Source: Inquilinus limosus DSM 16000 (GTDB taxonomy: Bacteria > Pseudomonadota > Alphaproteobacteria > DSM-16000 > Inquilinaceae). From it: a stretch of 64,000 bases of DNA. The translations under genes were made by a program, and so were the position numbers. Shown here piece by piece: positions 7,668 to 14,430 of this stretch; the first letter of the stretch is position 1, and every line of letters begins with the position of its first letter. The notes beneath the pieces are model-generated. The model saw only the letters and a list, made by a program, of their open reading frames with translations. It was not told the origin of the DNA and made no database searches. Where the stretch lies: assembly GCF_000423185.1 (NCBI RefSeq), contig NZ_AUHM01000002.1, positions 243,320 through 307,319 on the forward strand, in the 5' to 3' direction.

Positions 7668-8323
7668 TTGAGTTCCTCCAGGGCCTCTGCCAGGGCCGCC
7701 CGCTCGGCCTTCCTGCGCTCGGCCTTGTCTACTTCCTTCTGCCACAGGGCCACACCAGACGGCCCGAACGCGACCCCAAGGCGATGGCCGATCGCCACGG
7801 CCACCTGCCGCGGCAATTCTCTGTAGTGCCTGCGCCGCTTACCGTTGGCGTCGTACCAGACCCCCGCGTCGCGTTCGACCAGCGCCCGAACACGCCGGCA
7901 CATCTGAACCCAATAGGCGTCGTCCGACCGAAACAAGCGTGGCTGATCGGCCGCCATCCAGGCAGTGGCAAGGGCGGCCCGGACGGCTTCCCATGGCTCC
8001 GCCCCTTCGGCAATCCTGACGATCTCCTTCGACGCCATGACCGCGATCTTGTTCATGGCCCCACCCCGGCGGAACTGATCGACCTCGGCCTTGGCATCAC
8101 CCACGACCTCCGACCATATGGCCTCTAGCTGCCCCCAGGCAGGAGACGCCGCGTTGCGTGTCTTCACGCCCTCCACAAGTTTCTCGTAGGGGGCCAGCAT
8201 CGTCTTCGTGATGGTGGTCTGTTCGGGGTGTCCGTGGCGCTTGTCGTGGCTCTTGTGGCGGGCGCAGAGGCGGCCCCAACCTGCGGCTTCCTCCCGGCAC
8301 CACGATACGCGGCAGGGCTTCAT
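7664..8323 (-). CDS. Cys/His N-terminal protein coupled to the polymerase-like gene
   Basis: A 219-residue protein whose stop overlaps the next start by 4 bp. The N-terminus has CRVSWC, LCARH and RHGHPEQ, a small zinc-knuckle pattern (Cys-x4-Cys-x10-Cys-x2-His) often found at the start of phage proteins. The middle is helical (about 60-150) and the C-terminus is Lys/Glu/Arg-rich coiled coil. No enzymatic motif is recognised. Coupling to the palm protein suggests that the two form a functional pair, for example a DNA-binding subunit or primase accessory. Confidence 0.6.
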   Translation of the reverse strand: MKPCRVSWCREEAAGWGRLCARHKSHDKRHGHPEQTTITKTMLAPYEKLVEGVKTRNAASPAWGQLEAIWSEVVGDAKAEVDQFRRGGAMNKIAVMASKEIVRIAEGAEPWEAVRAALATAWMAADQPRLFRSDDAYWVQMCRRVRALVERDAGVWYDANGKRRRHYRELPRQVAVAIGHRLGVAFGPSGVALWQKEVDKAERRKAERAALAEALEELK

Positions 8324-8387
8324 CGTTCCGACCTCAAAATAGTTGCCACCATCCCGTGGGAGACAGACAGATCTGAAAATTGCACGG

Positions 8388-8939
8388 TCACGCCCTCGCC
8401 TTCCCGAGGACGCGATAGACTGACGCCCGGCCGATGCCCAGCCGCTTCGCGATGGCCGCCGGCCCTAACCCTTCGGCCTTCAGCGCGGCGACCTGGGCCG
8501 CGTCGATGGATGCTGGCCGGCCCTTATAGACGCCCTCGGCCTTCGCCTTGGCGATGCCCTCCATCTGTCGCTCCTTACGGAGATTGGTCTCGAATTCAGC
8601 GAAGACCCCCAGCATGTCGAGGAACGCCTTGCCGGCGGCGGTGCTGGTATCGACCGGCTGTTCCGTGGCCTTCAGTGACACGCCCTTCTCCCGCAACTCG
8701 TGGACGATGTTCTGAAGATCCCGGATGCTGCGCGCTAGGCGGTCGATCCGGGTCACCATGAGGGTGTCTCCGGGGCGCAGGAAGGCGAGGAGCGTATCTA
8801 GCTCCTCCCGTCCCGTGCGGCTGGTGCCGCTGGCCTTCTCCGCCCGGACTACCTCGCACCCAGCCGCCTTCAGGGCCGCGACCTGTAGCGCGTGGTCCTG
8901 GTCGGTAGATGACACCCTGGCATATCCATACGTGGTCAT
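8388..8939 (-). CDS. Serine recombinase, resolvase/invertase family
   Basis: A 183-residue small serine recombinase. The N-terminal catalytic domain shows YARVSSTDQ with Ser10 as nucleophile, Arg8, and the VTRIDRLARS arginine motif at about 62-71. The long dimerization helix follows (FLDMLGVFAEFETNLRKERQMEGIAKAKAEG), then a C-terminal helix-turn-helix (about 145-180: AAIAKRLGIGRASVYRVL). It could resolve island dimers or invert a segment. A cluster of inverted CCGTCTC/GAGACGG motifs lies in the region just upstream, between it and the divergent gene, consistent with a res-like site or autoregulation. Confidence 0.92.
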   Translation of the reverse strand: MTTYGYARVSSTDQDHALQVAALKAAGCEVVRAEKASGTSRTGREELDTLLAFLRPGDTLMVTRIDRLARSIRDLQNIVHELREKGVSLKATEQPVDTSTAAGKAFLDMLGVFAEFETNLRKERQMEGIAKAKAEGVYKGRPASIDAAQVAALKAEGLGPAAIAKRLGIGRASVYRVLGKARA

Positions 8940-8953
8940 GATCCCCGCCGGCT

Positions 8954-9071
8954 CCGTCTCGTTTGGGTTTAGACCCTGGACATATGCCGTCTCAGAAAAT
9001 GAATGTCAACCCTATTGAGACGGATTTCGCGTCTCGCCCGGGTGTCTCTCTGGAGTATACCCGTGAGACGG
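8954..9071. promoter_or_regulatory. Cluster of CCGTCTC / GAGACGG motifs, candidate res or operator site
   Basis: Five copies of the same heptamer-like motif occur in both orientations at 8954-8960, 8987-8994, 9016-9023, 9029-9035 (one mismatch) and 9064-9071. The pair at 8987 and 9016 forms an 8-bp inverted repeat with a spacer of about 21 bp. The cluster lies in the 209-bp gap between the divergent recombinase and the gene at 9149. Serine resolvases bind arrays of short inverted sites next to their own gene, hence the suggestion. Confidence 0.4.
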
Positions 9072-9148
9072 TGAGGCCGCGCGGCGGCTCAGCGCAACGT
9101 GACAGGGCCAGTGGCTTGCTCCATCCTGGCGATCAAAAGGGGGAGACC

Positions 9149-9601
9149 ATGACATCCGCCAAAGACGACTACGAAGCCCGCAAGCGGTTCATGGGTTGGT
9201 TCGCTGAGCGCTTCATGAACGTCAGCCCCGATGCTCCGGACCATCCCCTGAAGGTTCTCGCGAGGTTCGAGGCGACAGCCCCGAGCAAGGCTCGGAAGGG
9301 GCTCGACATGGCGATCAACGATTGCGTTGAGATGGCGGAGGGCTTCAGGCCCGATCAGAGGAGGGCGGCGGACGAGGAGTTGGCGGGCATGGGCTTGCCG
9401 ACGCTCTCGGCCCTGCGGCTGAAGCGCAACCGGCACCTCAAGGCGGTTCTCAAGCGGGGCAGCATCCGCACGGAGGTGGAGTACTATGCGCTCAAGGACA
9501 TGGCGGACGGTGCCATATCCGAGGAGGAGCGCGCCCAGCTCTGGCGACTGGTGGATGAGTTCGAGGAGCGAGGCCGTCCAGCGTCCGTCAAGCCGACTTG
9601 A
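9149..9601 (+). CDS. Hypothetical 150-residue protein
   Basis: The start is set at ATG 9149, preceded by AAAAGGGGGAG; the longer open frame above it has no ribosome site. The protein is helical and charged, with an Asp/Glu-rich C-terminus (SEEERAQLWRLVDEFEERG). No family is recognised. Its stop codon sits inside the perfect palindrome GTCAAG-N4-CTTGAC. Divergent from the serine recombinase. Confidence 0.55.
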   Translation: MTSAKDDYEARKRFMGWFAERFMNVSPDAPDHPLKVLARFEATAPSKARKGLDMAINDCVEMAEGFRPDQRRAADEELAGMGLPTLSALRLKRNRHLKAVLKRGSIRTEVEYYALKDMADGAISEEERAQLWRLVDEFEERGRPASVKPT

Positions 9602-10033
9602 CCGGCCCCATGGCTCGACTGTGCTTGCCCCGTGGTAAGGATGCCGCGGGAGCTATCCCGTGCGACATGCGCGGTCCCGAGCCGCCTGCCCGCGCCCGGC
9701 AAAGGTCGCGCGAGGGGGTACGGGGGGAACGCGCCGCGAGCTATACATCTGATTGGACGAACGAAAATTTCCGGCATTTTAAGCCGCCTCCATCAAGGCC
9801 CTGTCCGGTTCCATTTCAGGGGCTCCCGCAAGTCGCCCAGAAGGACAGTCGCCCTCCATCGAAATTGATAGGAGCACCCCGGCGGGCCACGTGAGCAGGC
9901 GGAGAGATCGCCAACAGTCTGCCATCGCGATGGGCTCGAAATGCTTCGCGAATTTTCGGCCGAACCGTCTCGCATTCCGGGCAGGAACCGAGACTAGACA
10001 GCGGCGTGACAAGAACTCATTTGCGATCTTCCC

Positions 10034-10053
10034 GTGTGGGCTTTAACCCACAC
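10034..10053. promoter_or_regulatory. Perfect palindrome GTGTGGG-ctttaa-CCCACAC
   Basis: Seven-base arms around a 6-base centre, matching the 6-base arms of the second site downstream. The pair is 71 bp apart (centre to centre), with AT-richer DNA between them. This spacing and symmetry suit a dimeric helix-turn-helix regulator; the island encodes a MarR-like one. Confidence 0.45.
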
Positions 10054-10105
10054 ATCGACATCTAAAGACTACAATCTGACGCTATTGCCTACATGGATGC
10101 CCGTG

Positions 10106-10123
10106 TGTGGGACGGAACCCACA
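10106..10123. promoter_or_regulatory. Palindrome TGTGGG-acggaa-CCCACA
   Basis: Second member of the pair, with the same arms and spacer length as the upstream site. It lies 113 bp before the small membrane-peptide gene. Confidence 0.45.
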
Positions 10124-10235
10124 TTTACTTTCACCTCCTTGAGATCAGAGAAATGATGTGCAAAGATAATGTGTATCCAGCGATAGGACGATCTCCACCC
10201 CGGCCAGCTTGAGAGGCCATAGAGGAGTTCTTCAC

Positions 10236-10319
10236 ATGACCTTCACCCTGAACCTTTCTGACCCTGTTGCCCGCTTTGCGGTGGTCGTGGCGGCGGTCCT
10301 GCTGCTGCTTCTGTTGTAG
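10236..10319 (+). CDS. 27-residue single-span membrane peptide
   Basis: An ATG preceded by GAGGAG encodes MTFTLNLSDPVARFAVVVAA followed by seven residues of V and L, then TAG. It is one hydrophobic helix with a short polar head. Such peptides can be small regulatory membrane proteins or type I toxins. The good ribosome site is the main support. Confidence 0.35.
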   Translation: MTFTLNLSDPVARFAVVVAAVLLLLLL

Positions 10320-10556
10320 GTGGACTAACTCCCGCTGCACGATAACAGAGGCGCCCGCTATTTCGCCGGCCCTGTCTTTTAGGGCTCACTGCGGTCCTGC
10401 TCGGGGGGGGGGCGTCCAGGCTCACCTTTATGGGCTCCGCTGGGGACCGCGAGAGGGTTGCAGTTTGGCACCTCTCAGCGTCGTGAACGGGGCGCCTCTC
10501 CATGGGTGGCCGACGCCTCCGCCGTCCAGCCCCAGCCCACCAGTCTGTGAGGCCTT
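10320..10556. other. Non-coding stretch with a G10 homopolymer
   Basis: No gene is supported. A run of ten G lies at 10403-10412. It could be a sequencing artefact or a slippage tract. Confidence 0.3.
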
Positions 10557-12047
10557 TCAGTTGCAGGCCACTGGCTTCACCAGAGGCGCCAGCTTGGCCG
10601 CGATATCCTTCGTGGGCACCTTCTCGGGCCTGTTAGCGGTCTCCGCTATGACCCCGTTCTCCAGGAGGAAGGAGCTGAGAAGTTCCCCGCGGATACCGAA
10701 GTTCATGTTTTGAGGCACTGTTCCCGTGGCGCTGACCACGGCCAAATCTGGAGCGCGCGAGACTACCACTCCAATGAGCTGCGCGCGGTCATCGACGATT
10801 GGCCCCCCGCTGCTTCCAGGTTGCACCTGAGCATTGAGTTGGAAGAGGTAGGGAGCATCTGCGGGACCGCTCAAGGATGTCACGATCCCGTCCGTGACGT
10901 TCAGGCCTGTGGATAGGATGGTGCGGTACGGGTAGCCCAGGACGATCACGGCTTCCCCAAGGTCGACCTTCACGGTTTCCCTAAGGGGAATGCTGGTGGG
11001 AAATCTATCCGAGGTCCGGAGCAAGGCCAGATCCCGCTTGGGGTCGGCTGTCACCAGGTCCGCGGGCTTCCCATCGAACGTGAACGATTTGCAGCCCTCG
11101 ACCACGTGCCGATTGGTCACGATGTAGCCGTCCCTGCTGATGACGAAACCGGTTCCGCTGCTGGTGGTCTTGGGGGGCTCGGTGGGCTGAGCGGGCGCGG
11201 CTGCGGCGACCGTGCTGGATTCCGGAGCCGGCGGATCGAGCTTGTCGGCAATGGCCAGTAGAGTTGGATAGGTCGGCTTCTCCTGCGGTGTGTCGTAGCC
11301 GAAGGGATAGAAGCTGTCCGATATTGCAACGACGATCGGTCCCATCACATCAGCCCGGTAAGCCGGCCAGTGAAGTTGGTATGCCCGGACTTGGCTGCCC
11401 CTTTGTTCAGCGCGCTCATAGAACATCCATGACCCGCGAGCGCCGCTTCGAATGAACAGGTCGCCCCTTCTGAACTCGTAAGTGACCTTCTGAGGCTGAT
11501 CCGTCGGCACCCACTTGAATAGGAGGTCAATAAAATCTGGCCCCATATTCTCAAATCTCGCCGTCCTCAAATACGACCCATCGTCTGGATTCGTTGCATC
11601 GAGCCCATTGACCGAGTTGTTTTCTATTTTGGTTAGAACACTACTCGGGTAGCTAAGAAGTATCTGGCTACGTGGATCATACAGGCGCTTCCATCCGTAC
11701 CGCCTTCTCGCGTCTATGCCCGTCCCGACAAGGGGGAGCAACTCCGCTTCGGTGAGGTAACCCGTGGCCTGATATCCGTTCCGCGTCTGCCATGCCGAGA
11801 TGGCCTCTCGGGTGCGCTTGCCGAACGCGCCATCGGTGAAGCCGTTGTAGGTCCCGGCCCAGATCAAGCCTTCTTGGACCAGCCTTCTTTCGTGGAAGTT
11901 GAGGCGGGCCTCTAGATCCTTCTCAGCCTGGAGCGGGTCGGTGGCCGCTGTCGGCGTCGGAGGCTGTTGAGCAGCAAGCGGAAGTGTGCCCATCGCACAG
12001 AGCAGAGCCCCGCCGAGAGCCATGAGAATGCCTGATCGAAAACGCAT
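10557..12047 (-). CDS. Secreted trypsin-like serine protease with peptidoglycan-binding domain
   Basis: A 496-residue protein. A signal peptide with an AAQ cleavage site lies at about 1-27. A PG_binding_1-like domain follows at about 45-108 (NGFTDGAFGKRTREAISAWQ), then a region of about 150 residues of unknown fold. The C-terminal protease domain (about 295-470) has the HtrA-like triad: His314 (TNRHVV), Asp339 (KRDLALL) and Ser413 (QPGSSGGP). No PDZ domain is present. It would act in the periplasm or on the cell wall. Such chymotrypsin-fold proteases with a wall-binding domain are common in alphaproteobacteria, but unusual as island cargo. Confidence 0.9.
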   Translation of the reverse strand: MRFRSGILMALGGALLCAMGTLPLAAQQPPTPTAATDPLQAEKDLEARLNFHERRLVQEGLIWAGTYNGFTDGAFGKRTREAISAWQTRNGYQATGYLTEAELLPLVGTGIDARRRYGWKRLYDPRSQILLSYPSSVLTKIENNSVNGLDATNPDDGSYLRTARFENMGPDFIDLLFKWVPTDQPQKVTYEFRRGDLFIRSGARGSWMFYERAEQRGSQVRAYQLHWPAYRADVMGPIVVAISDSFYPFGYDTPQEKPTYPTLLAIADKLDPPAPESSTVAAAAPAQPTEPPKTTSSGTGFVISRDGYIVTNRHVVEGCKSFTFDGKPADLVTADPKRDLALLRTSDRFPTSIPLRETVKVDLGEAVIVLGYPYRTILSTGLNVTDGIVTSLSGPADAPYLFQLNAQVQPGSSGGPIVDDRAQLIGVVVSRAPDLAVVSATGTVPQNMNFGIRGELLSSFLLENGVIAETANRPEKVPTKDIAAKLAPLVKPVACN

Positions 12048-12160
12048 GGCCTGCCCCTCAGGACCGACCGGGGAACTATCCTCGGACCAATGCCGGCATT
12101 TTGCATGTATTGGAGCCGTTCCGCTAGGTGGCGCCGCTGCCCCGGCTTGGTCGGCTCGCC

Positions 12161-12664
12161 CTAGTGGCCGTGCCCCTTACGCCACTCCCAGGGCACCTCA
12201 AAGCGCCCCCTCCAGATCCCCCTCCTTGCCCCCTTCGCCTGCGCCTCCTGCCCCACATAATCCCGGCTGTACCGGGTGAACGCCACGGCCCAGCCCTGGG
12301 CAGCCATCCACCCGCTCAGATCCTCGCCCCTGGCCCGGCAAACGGCCACGATCCGGCGCCACCTATCGCGGTCCCGTTCGGCACACCTAACGGTCGCCTG
12401 TCCGATGAAGTCGGAGAGGGCCAGGGCCGCCCGCTGCCCGCACCTGTAGCGACCCCCGTCCTCGTCCCGGCAGAGCTGGCGCGACTCCGGGGCATCAACG
12501 CCGAAGAGCCGGATGCGCTGGCCGTGGATCTCCAGCGTATCGCCATCGATCACCGAAGCGCGGCCCGTGATGGTTTCCCGCGCGGGGGCCTGAGAGGGGA
12601 TCGTGAGGAGGACCAGGAGGAGAAGGGAAAGGATGGCGGCGAACCGAAACGAAGCGTTCATCAT
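12161..12664 (-). CDS. Secreted thermonuclease (SNase-like)
   Basis: A 167-residue protein starting at ATG 12664; an earlier in-frame ATG at 12694 is also possible. A signal peptide (about 5-30) is followed by the staphylococcal-nuclease fold: VIDGDTLEIHG, IRLFGVDAPE with the calcium/Arg35-type residues, and DRWRRIVAVC with the second catalytic Arg. The C-terminus ends GRFEVPWEWRKGHGH. Predicted extracytoplasmic nuclease. The neighbouring protease and SH3/Excalibur protein suggest a secreted set. Confidence 0.9.
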   Translation of the reverse strand: MMNASFRFAAILSLLLLVLLTIPSQAPARETITGRASVIDGDTLEIHGQRIRLFGVDAPESRQLCRDEDGGRYRCGQRAALALSDFIGQATVRCAERDRDRWRRIVAVCRARGEDLSGWMAAQGWAVAFTRYSRDYVGQEAQAKGARRGIWRGRFEVPWEWRKGHGH

Positions 12665-12750
12665 GGGCGCCTTATACCGCCTCCCCACTGCCACGCCATA
12701 TCGGAGCGGTGCGGGAACCTAGGGCAGGTCCCCGCGTGCCCCTCCGCCGA

Positions 12751-13011
12751 TTAGGATCTGATCTCCTCGAATACCCACACATCGTTTCCGGACTTGTGAA
12801 GGTATTGGAAGTTAAGGGAGGTCGGCATGCCGGTTCCTGCCACTGCGTAAAGCTTGTTCTCCTGCAAGCTCTGGCCCGACTCCAACCTGAGCCCATTGAC
12901 CAGGAGTTGACTGTCGTGGCCAGGGCTAGACAGGTATTCGCCTGTCGGGGCGGTGGCGACCAGTCGCTTCGCTTTCTGATCGGAGATACGGATATTGGTG
13001 ACGGCAGTCAT
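12751..13011 (-). CDS. Hypothetical 86-residue protein
   Basis: The start is fixed by a perfect AAGGAGG seven bases before ATG 13011 on the minus strand. The protein begins MTAVTNIRISDQKAKRLVA and is mostly beta-strand-like (QENKLYAVAGTG, DVWVFEEIRS). No family is recognised. The strong ribosome site implies it is expressed well. Confidence 0.55.
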   Translation of the reverse strand: MTAVTNIRISDQKAKRLVATAPTGEYLSSPGHDSQLLVNGLRLESGQSLQENKLYAVAGTGMPTSLNFQYLHKSGNDVWVFEEIRS

Positions 13012-13101
13012 GGTGCCTCCTTGAATGCAGGCCATCACCTTCAAGGACGGCGCTCCGGGCCGTGTGTGAACGAGACCGCACCCGGACGGCGCTGCCGACC
13101 G

Positions 13102-13464
13102 TCAAGGCTGCCGCATAATCTCCTCGATCACCGCCACCAACTCCCTTCCACGCATTGTCAGAAAGACCTCCTTCTCCGTGCGGTTCTCCGGTCGGCTCCG
13201 CGTGAGGAGTAAACCGTGGCCGAGGATCGGCGCGGCCCTTCCATCCTTGCCGACCCCGAAGCCGCGCACCTCTGAAAGTTCCTGCACATAGCGGGACAGG
13301 GAGGATTTCGTCGCCCCCGTCTGCCGCAGGAGAAAACCTATGGTGCACCCTTCGTACCGGGCCGCGATCAACAGCGTAAGGGCGCAGGTCAAGGTCATGC
13401 TCGGCTGGAGCCGGTGAAGCTCTCGCACGATCTTAATCGCTCTCGACAATCCGTCGCTCATCAT
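13102..13464 (-). CDS. MarR-like winged-helix regulator
   Basis: A 120-residue protein, start at ATG 13464 or 13461. The N-terminal helix IKIVRELHR is followed by the winged-helix core: AALTLLIAARYEGCTIGFLLRQTGATKSSLSRYVQEL, with the recognition helix at SSLSRYV, then the wing (GRAAPILGHGLLLTRS) and a C-terminal helix. This is the MarR/phage-regulator arrangement. It probably controls island genes; target sites are not known, though the palindromes near 10034-10123 are candidates. Confidence 0.65.
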   Translation of the reverse strand: MMSDGLSRAIKIVRELHRLQPSMTLTCALTLLIAARYEGCTIGFLLRQTGATKSSLSRYVQELSEVRGFGVGKDGRAAPILGHGLLLTRSRPENRTEKEVFLTMRGRELVAVIEEIMRQP

Positions 13465-13586
13465 CACCCCGTGCCGGCCCGCCCGCTGCATGGCTGCGAG
13501 CCAAGTTGGAAATGCGAAACGGCGCCCCCGAAGGGACGCCGCTATGGCAGTGCTGGTGATTGGTGTTCAGGCGTCGTTGGTGAGGC

Positions 13587-13682
13587 TCACGGACGCCCCC
13601 GAGTGGCCCACCATGCTCCGGCAACGAAGCCGCCGTTGAATGCCAAGAGGATGCTCCCGGCGAGGATATAGAGGTTCACCAT
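13587..13682 (-). CDS. 31-residue membrane peptide
   Basis: ATG 13682 is preceded by GGGGGCGGG, and the peptide is MVNLYILAGSILLAFNGGF followed by VAGAWWATRGRP. One hydrophobic span with a basic tail. It is too short for reliable family assignment. Confidence 0.35.
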   Translation of the reverse strand: MVNLYILAGSILLAFNGGFVAGAWWATRGRP

Positions 13683-13702
13683 ATCGGCCCGCCCCCGACG
13701 CT

Positions 13703-14056
13703 TCACGCGAGAGACCCGGAGGGGGCGACCTCGGGAAGCGAACCGGCTGGCCGTGCGGGGAAGCACCACAGTGCGAAGGCAGGGCAGTCACGGCAGGCGC
13801 CAGAGAACGCCCGATCCCCTCCAGTGGCGAGGCAAGGGGAAGCTGCACAGGCCCGTTGAATCACCTCCAGCTCATCAGCCGGGATGGTGGGCGCCGCGCC
13901 CGATTCACCCGCGGCCCCAGCCGGGTGGGCGGGGAAGCAGCCGATAGCGAACGCGGGGCAGGTTCTGCACGCCCCGGAGAAGATCCGGTCCCCTCCGGTG
14001 ACGGTGCAGGGGGAGACGGCCGGGGCGGTGGTGGAGGAAATGTGGGTGTTCAGCAT
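13703..14056 (-). CDS. Duplicated four-cysteine motif protein
   Basis: About 117 residues from ATG 14056, or 121 with a TTG start at 14068. The protein has an internal duplication: a 33-residue unit with the spacing Cys-x12-Cys-x2-Cys-x5-Cys (SPCTVTGGDRIFSGAC, CPAF, GCFPAHPAG) recurs near residues 80-115 with few changes (SPCLATGGDRAFSGAC). Two such sets suggest two zinc sites. It is the last gene before the right att repeat. Function is unknown. Confidence 0.55.
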   Translation of the reverse strand: MLNTHISSTTAPAVSPCTVTGGDRIFSGACRTCPAFAIGCFPAHPAGAAGESGAAPTIPADELEVIQRACAASPCLATGGDRAFSGACRDCPAFALWCFPARPAGSLPEVAPSGSLA

Positions 14057-14146
14057 CGTTTCGCTCAATCCGCTGGGCCATCGCCATCTCGGTGGCGAGG
14101 CTGATTTCGGAGAGCTACGAGGAGGCTCTGGTCAGGATGTATGGTT

Positions 14147-14241
14147 GACCTGTATCATCAACCTGTATCATCACTGCCGGGAGCCGTCCCGTAACTCATT
14201 GAAGGGATTGAGTTTTCGGGAGCTGGCTGGGGCGCTAGGAT
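14147..14241. repeat. Right direct repeat (attR-like)
   Basis: Perfect copy of bases 1-95. Bases 14224-14241 belong to the intact tRNA-Gln gene; the remainder lies on the island side. The two tandem 13-mers are included. Confidence 0.85.
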
Positions 14242-14298
14242 TCGAACCTAGGAATGGCGGGACCAAAACCCGCTGCCTTACCGCTTGGCTACGCCCCA
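14224..14298 (-). tRNA. tRNA-Gln (anticodon TTG)
   Basis: The minus strand folds as a full cloverleaf. The acceptor TGGGGCG pairs with CGCCCCA, the anticodon stem GCGGG/CCCGC encloses TTTTGGT with anticodon TTG, and the T arm CTAGG-TTCGAAT-CCTAG is complete. Discriminator G and CCA are encoded. The 3' end is the insertion target of the island. The gene is intact, so tRNA function is maintained. Confidence 0.97.
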
Positions 14299-14309
14299 AT
14301 CGGCCGGGA

Positions 14310-14338
14310 TAGATAGCCCAGGCGGCGCGGCATCGCAA
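14310..14338 (-). promoter_or_regulatory. Sigma70-like promoter of tRNA-Gln
   Basis: On the minus strand TTGCGA and TATCTA are separated by 17 bp, and the -10 box ends 11 bases before the tRNA 5' end. It lies on the chromosomal side, so insertion does not disturb it. Confidence 0.65.
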
Positions 14339-14430
14339 CCGCGCGTTGCCGCCCGGATTTCGGCATAATAGAAGATTAATCGCGTATGCGGGGCATCGAG
14401 TTCCCTGCAAAGGTCGAGGCGGATCACGGC

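Larger units (their letters stand above)
9602..10235. other. Gene-poor stretch of the island with two palindromic operator-like sites
   Basis: No convincing gene lies between the upstream stop and the small membrane peptide. A minus-strand open frame at 9779-10012 (77 codons, ending EPDRALMEAA) could encode a short protein but has no clear start signal. The stretch contains two dyads of the form TGTGGG-N6-CCCACA at 10034-10053 and 10106-10123. Confidence 0.4.
1..14241. mobile_element. tRNA-Gln-inserted genomic island of about 14.1 kb
   Basis: The segment is bounded by a 95-bp perfect direct repeat. The right copy runs into an intact tRNA-Gln gene and the left copy carries only the tRNA 3' end. 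A tyrosine integrase sits just inside the left end, the usual layout for tRNA-targeting integrative elements. The cargo is mostly small hypothetical genes plus a serine recombinase, a polymerase-like protein, a toxin/immunity-like pair and secreted hydrolases. No relaxase, type IV secretion, capsid, portal or terminase gene is visible, so self-transfer is not supported. Parts (about 4.2-4.6 and 5.5-6.3 kb) are clearly richer in AT than the flanking chromosome. The left boundary is the first base of the window, so the true left junction cannot be seen. Confidence 0.88.

Noticed and set aside
1-14241. Island as a complete prophage
   Set aside because: No capsid, portal, terminase, tail or lysis gene is visible; only integrase and small genes.
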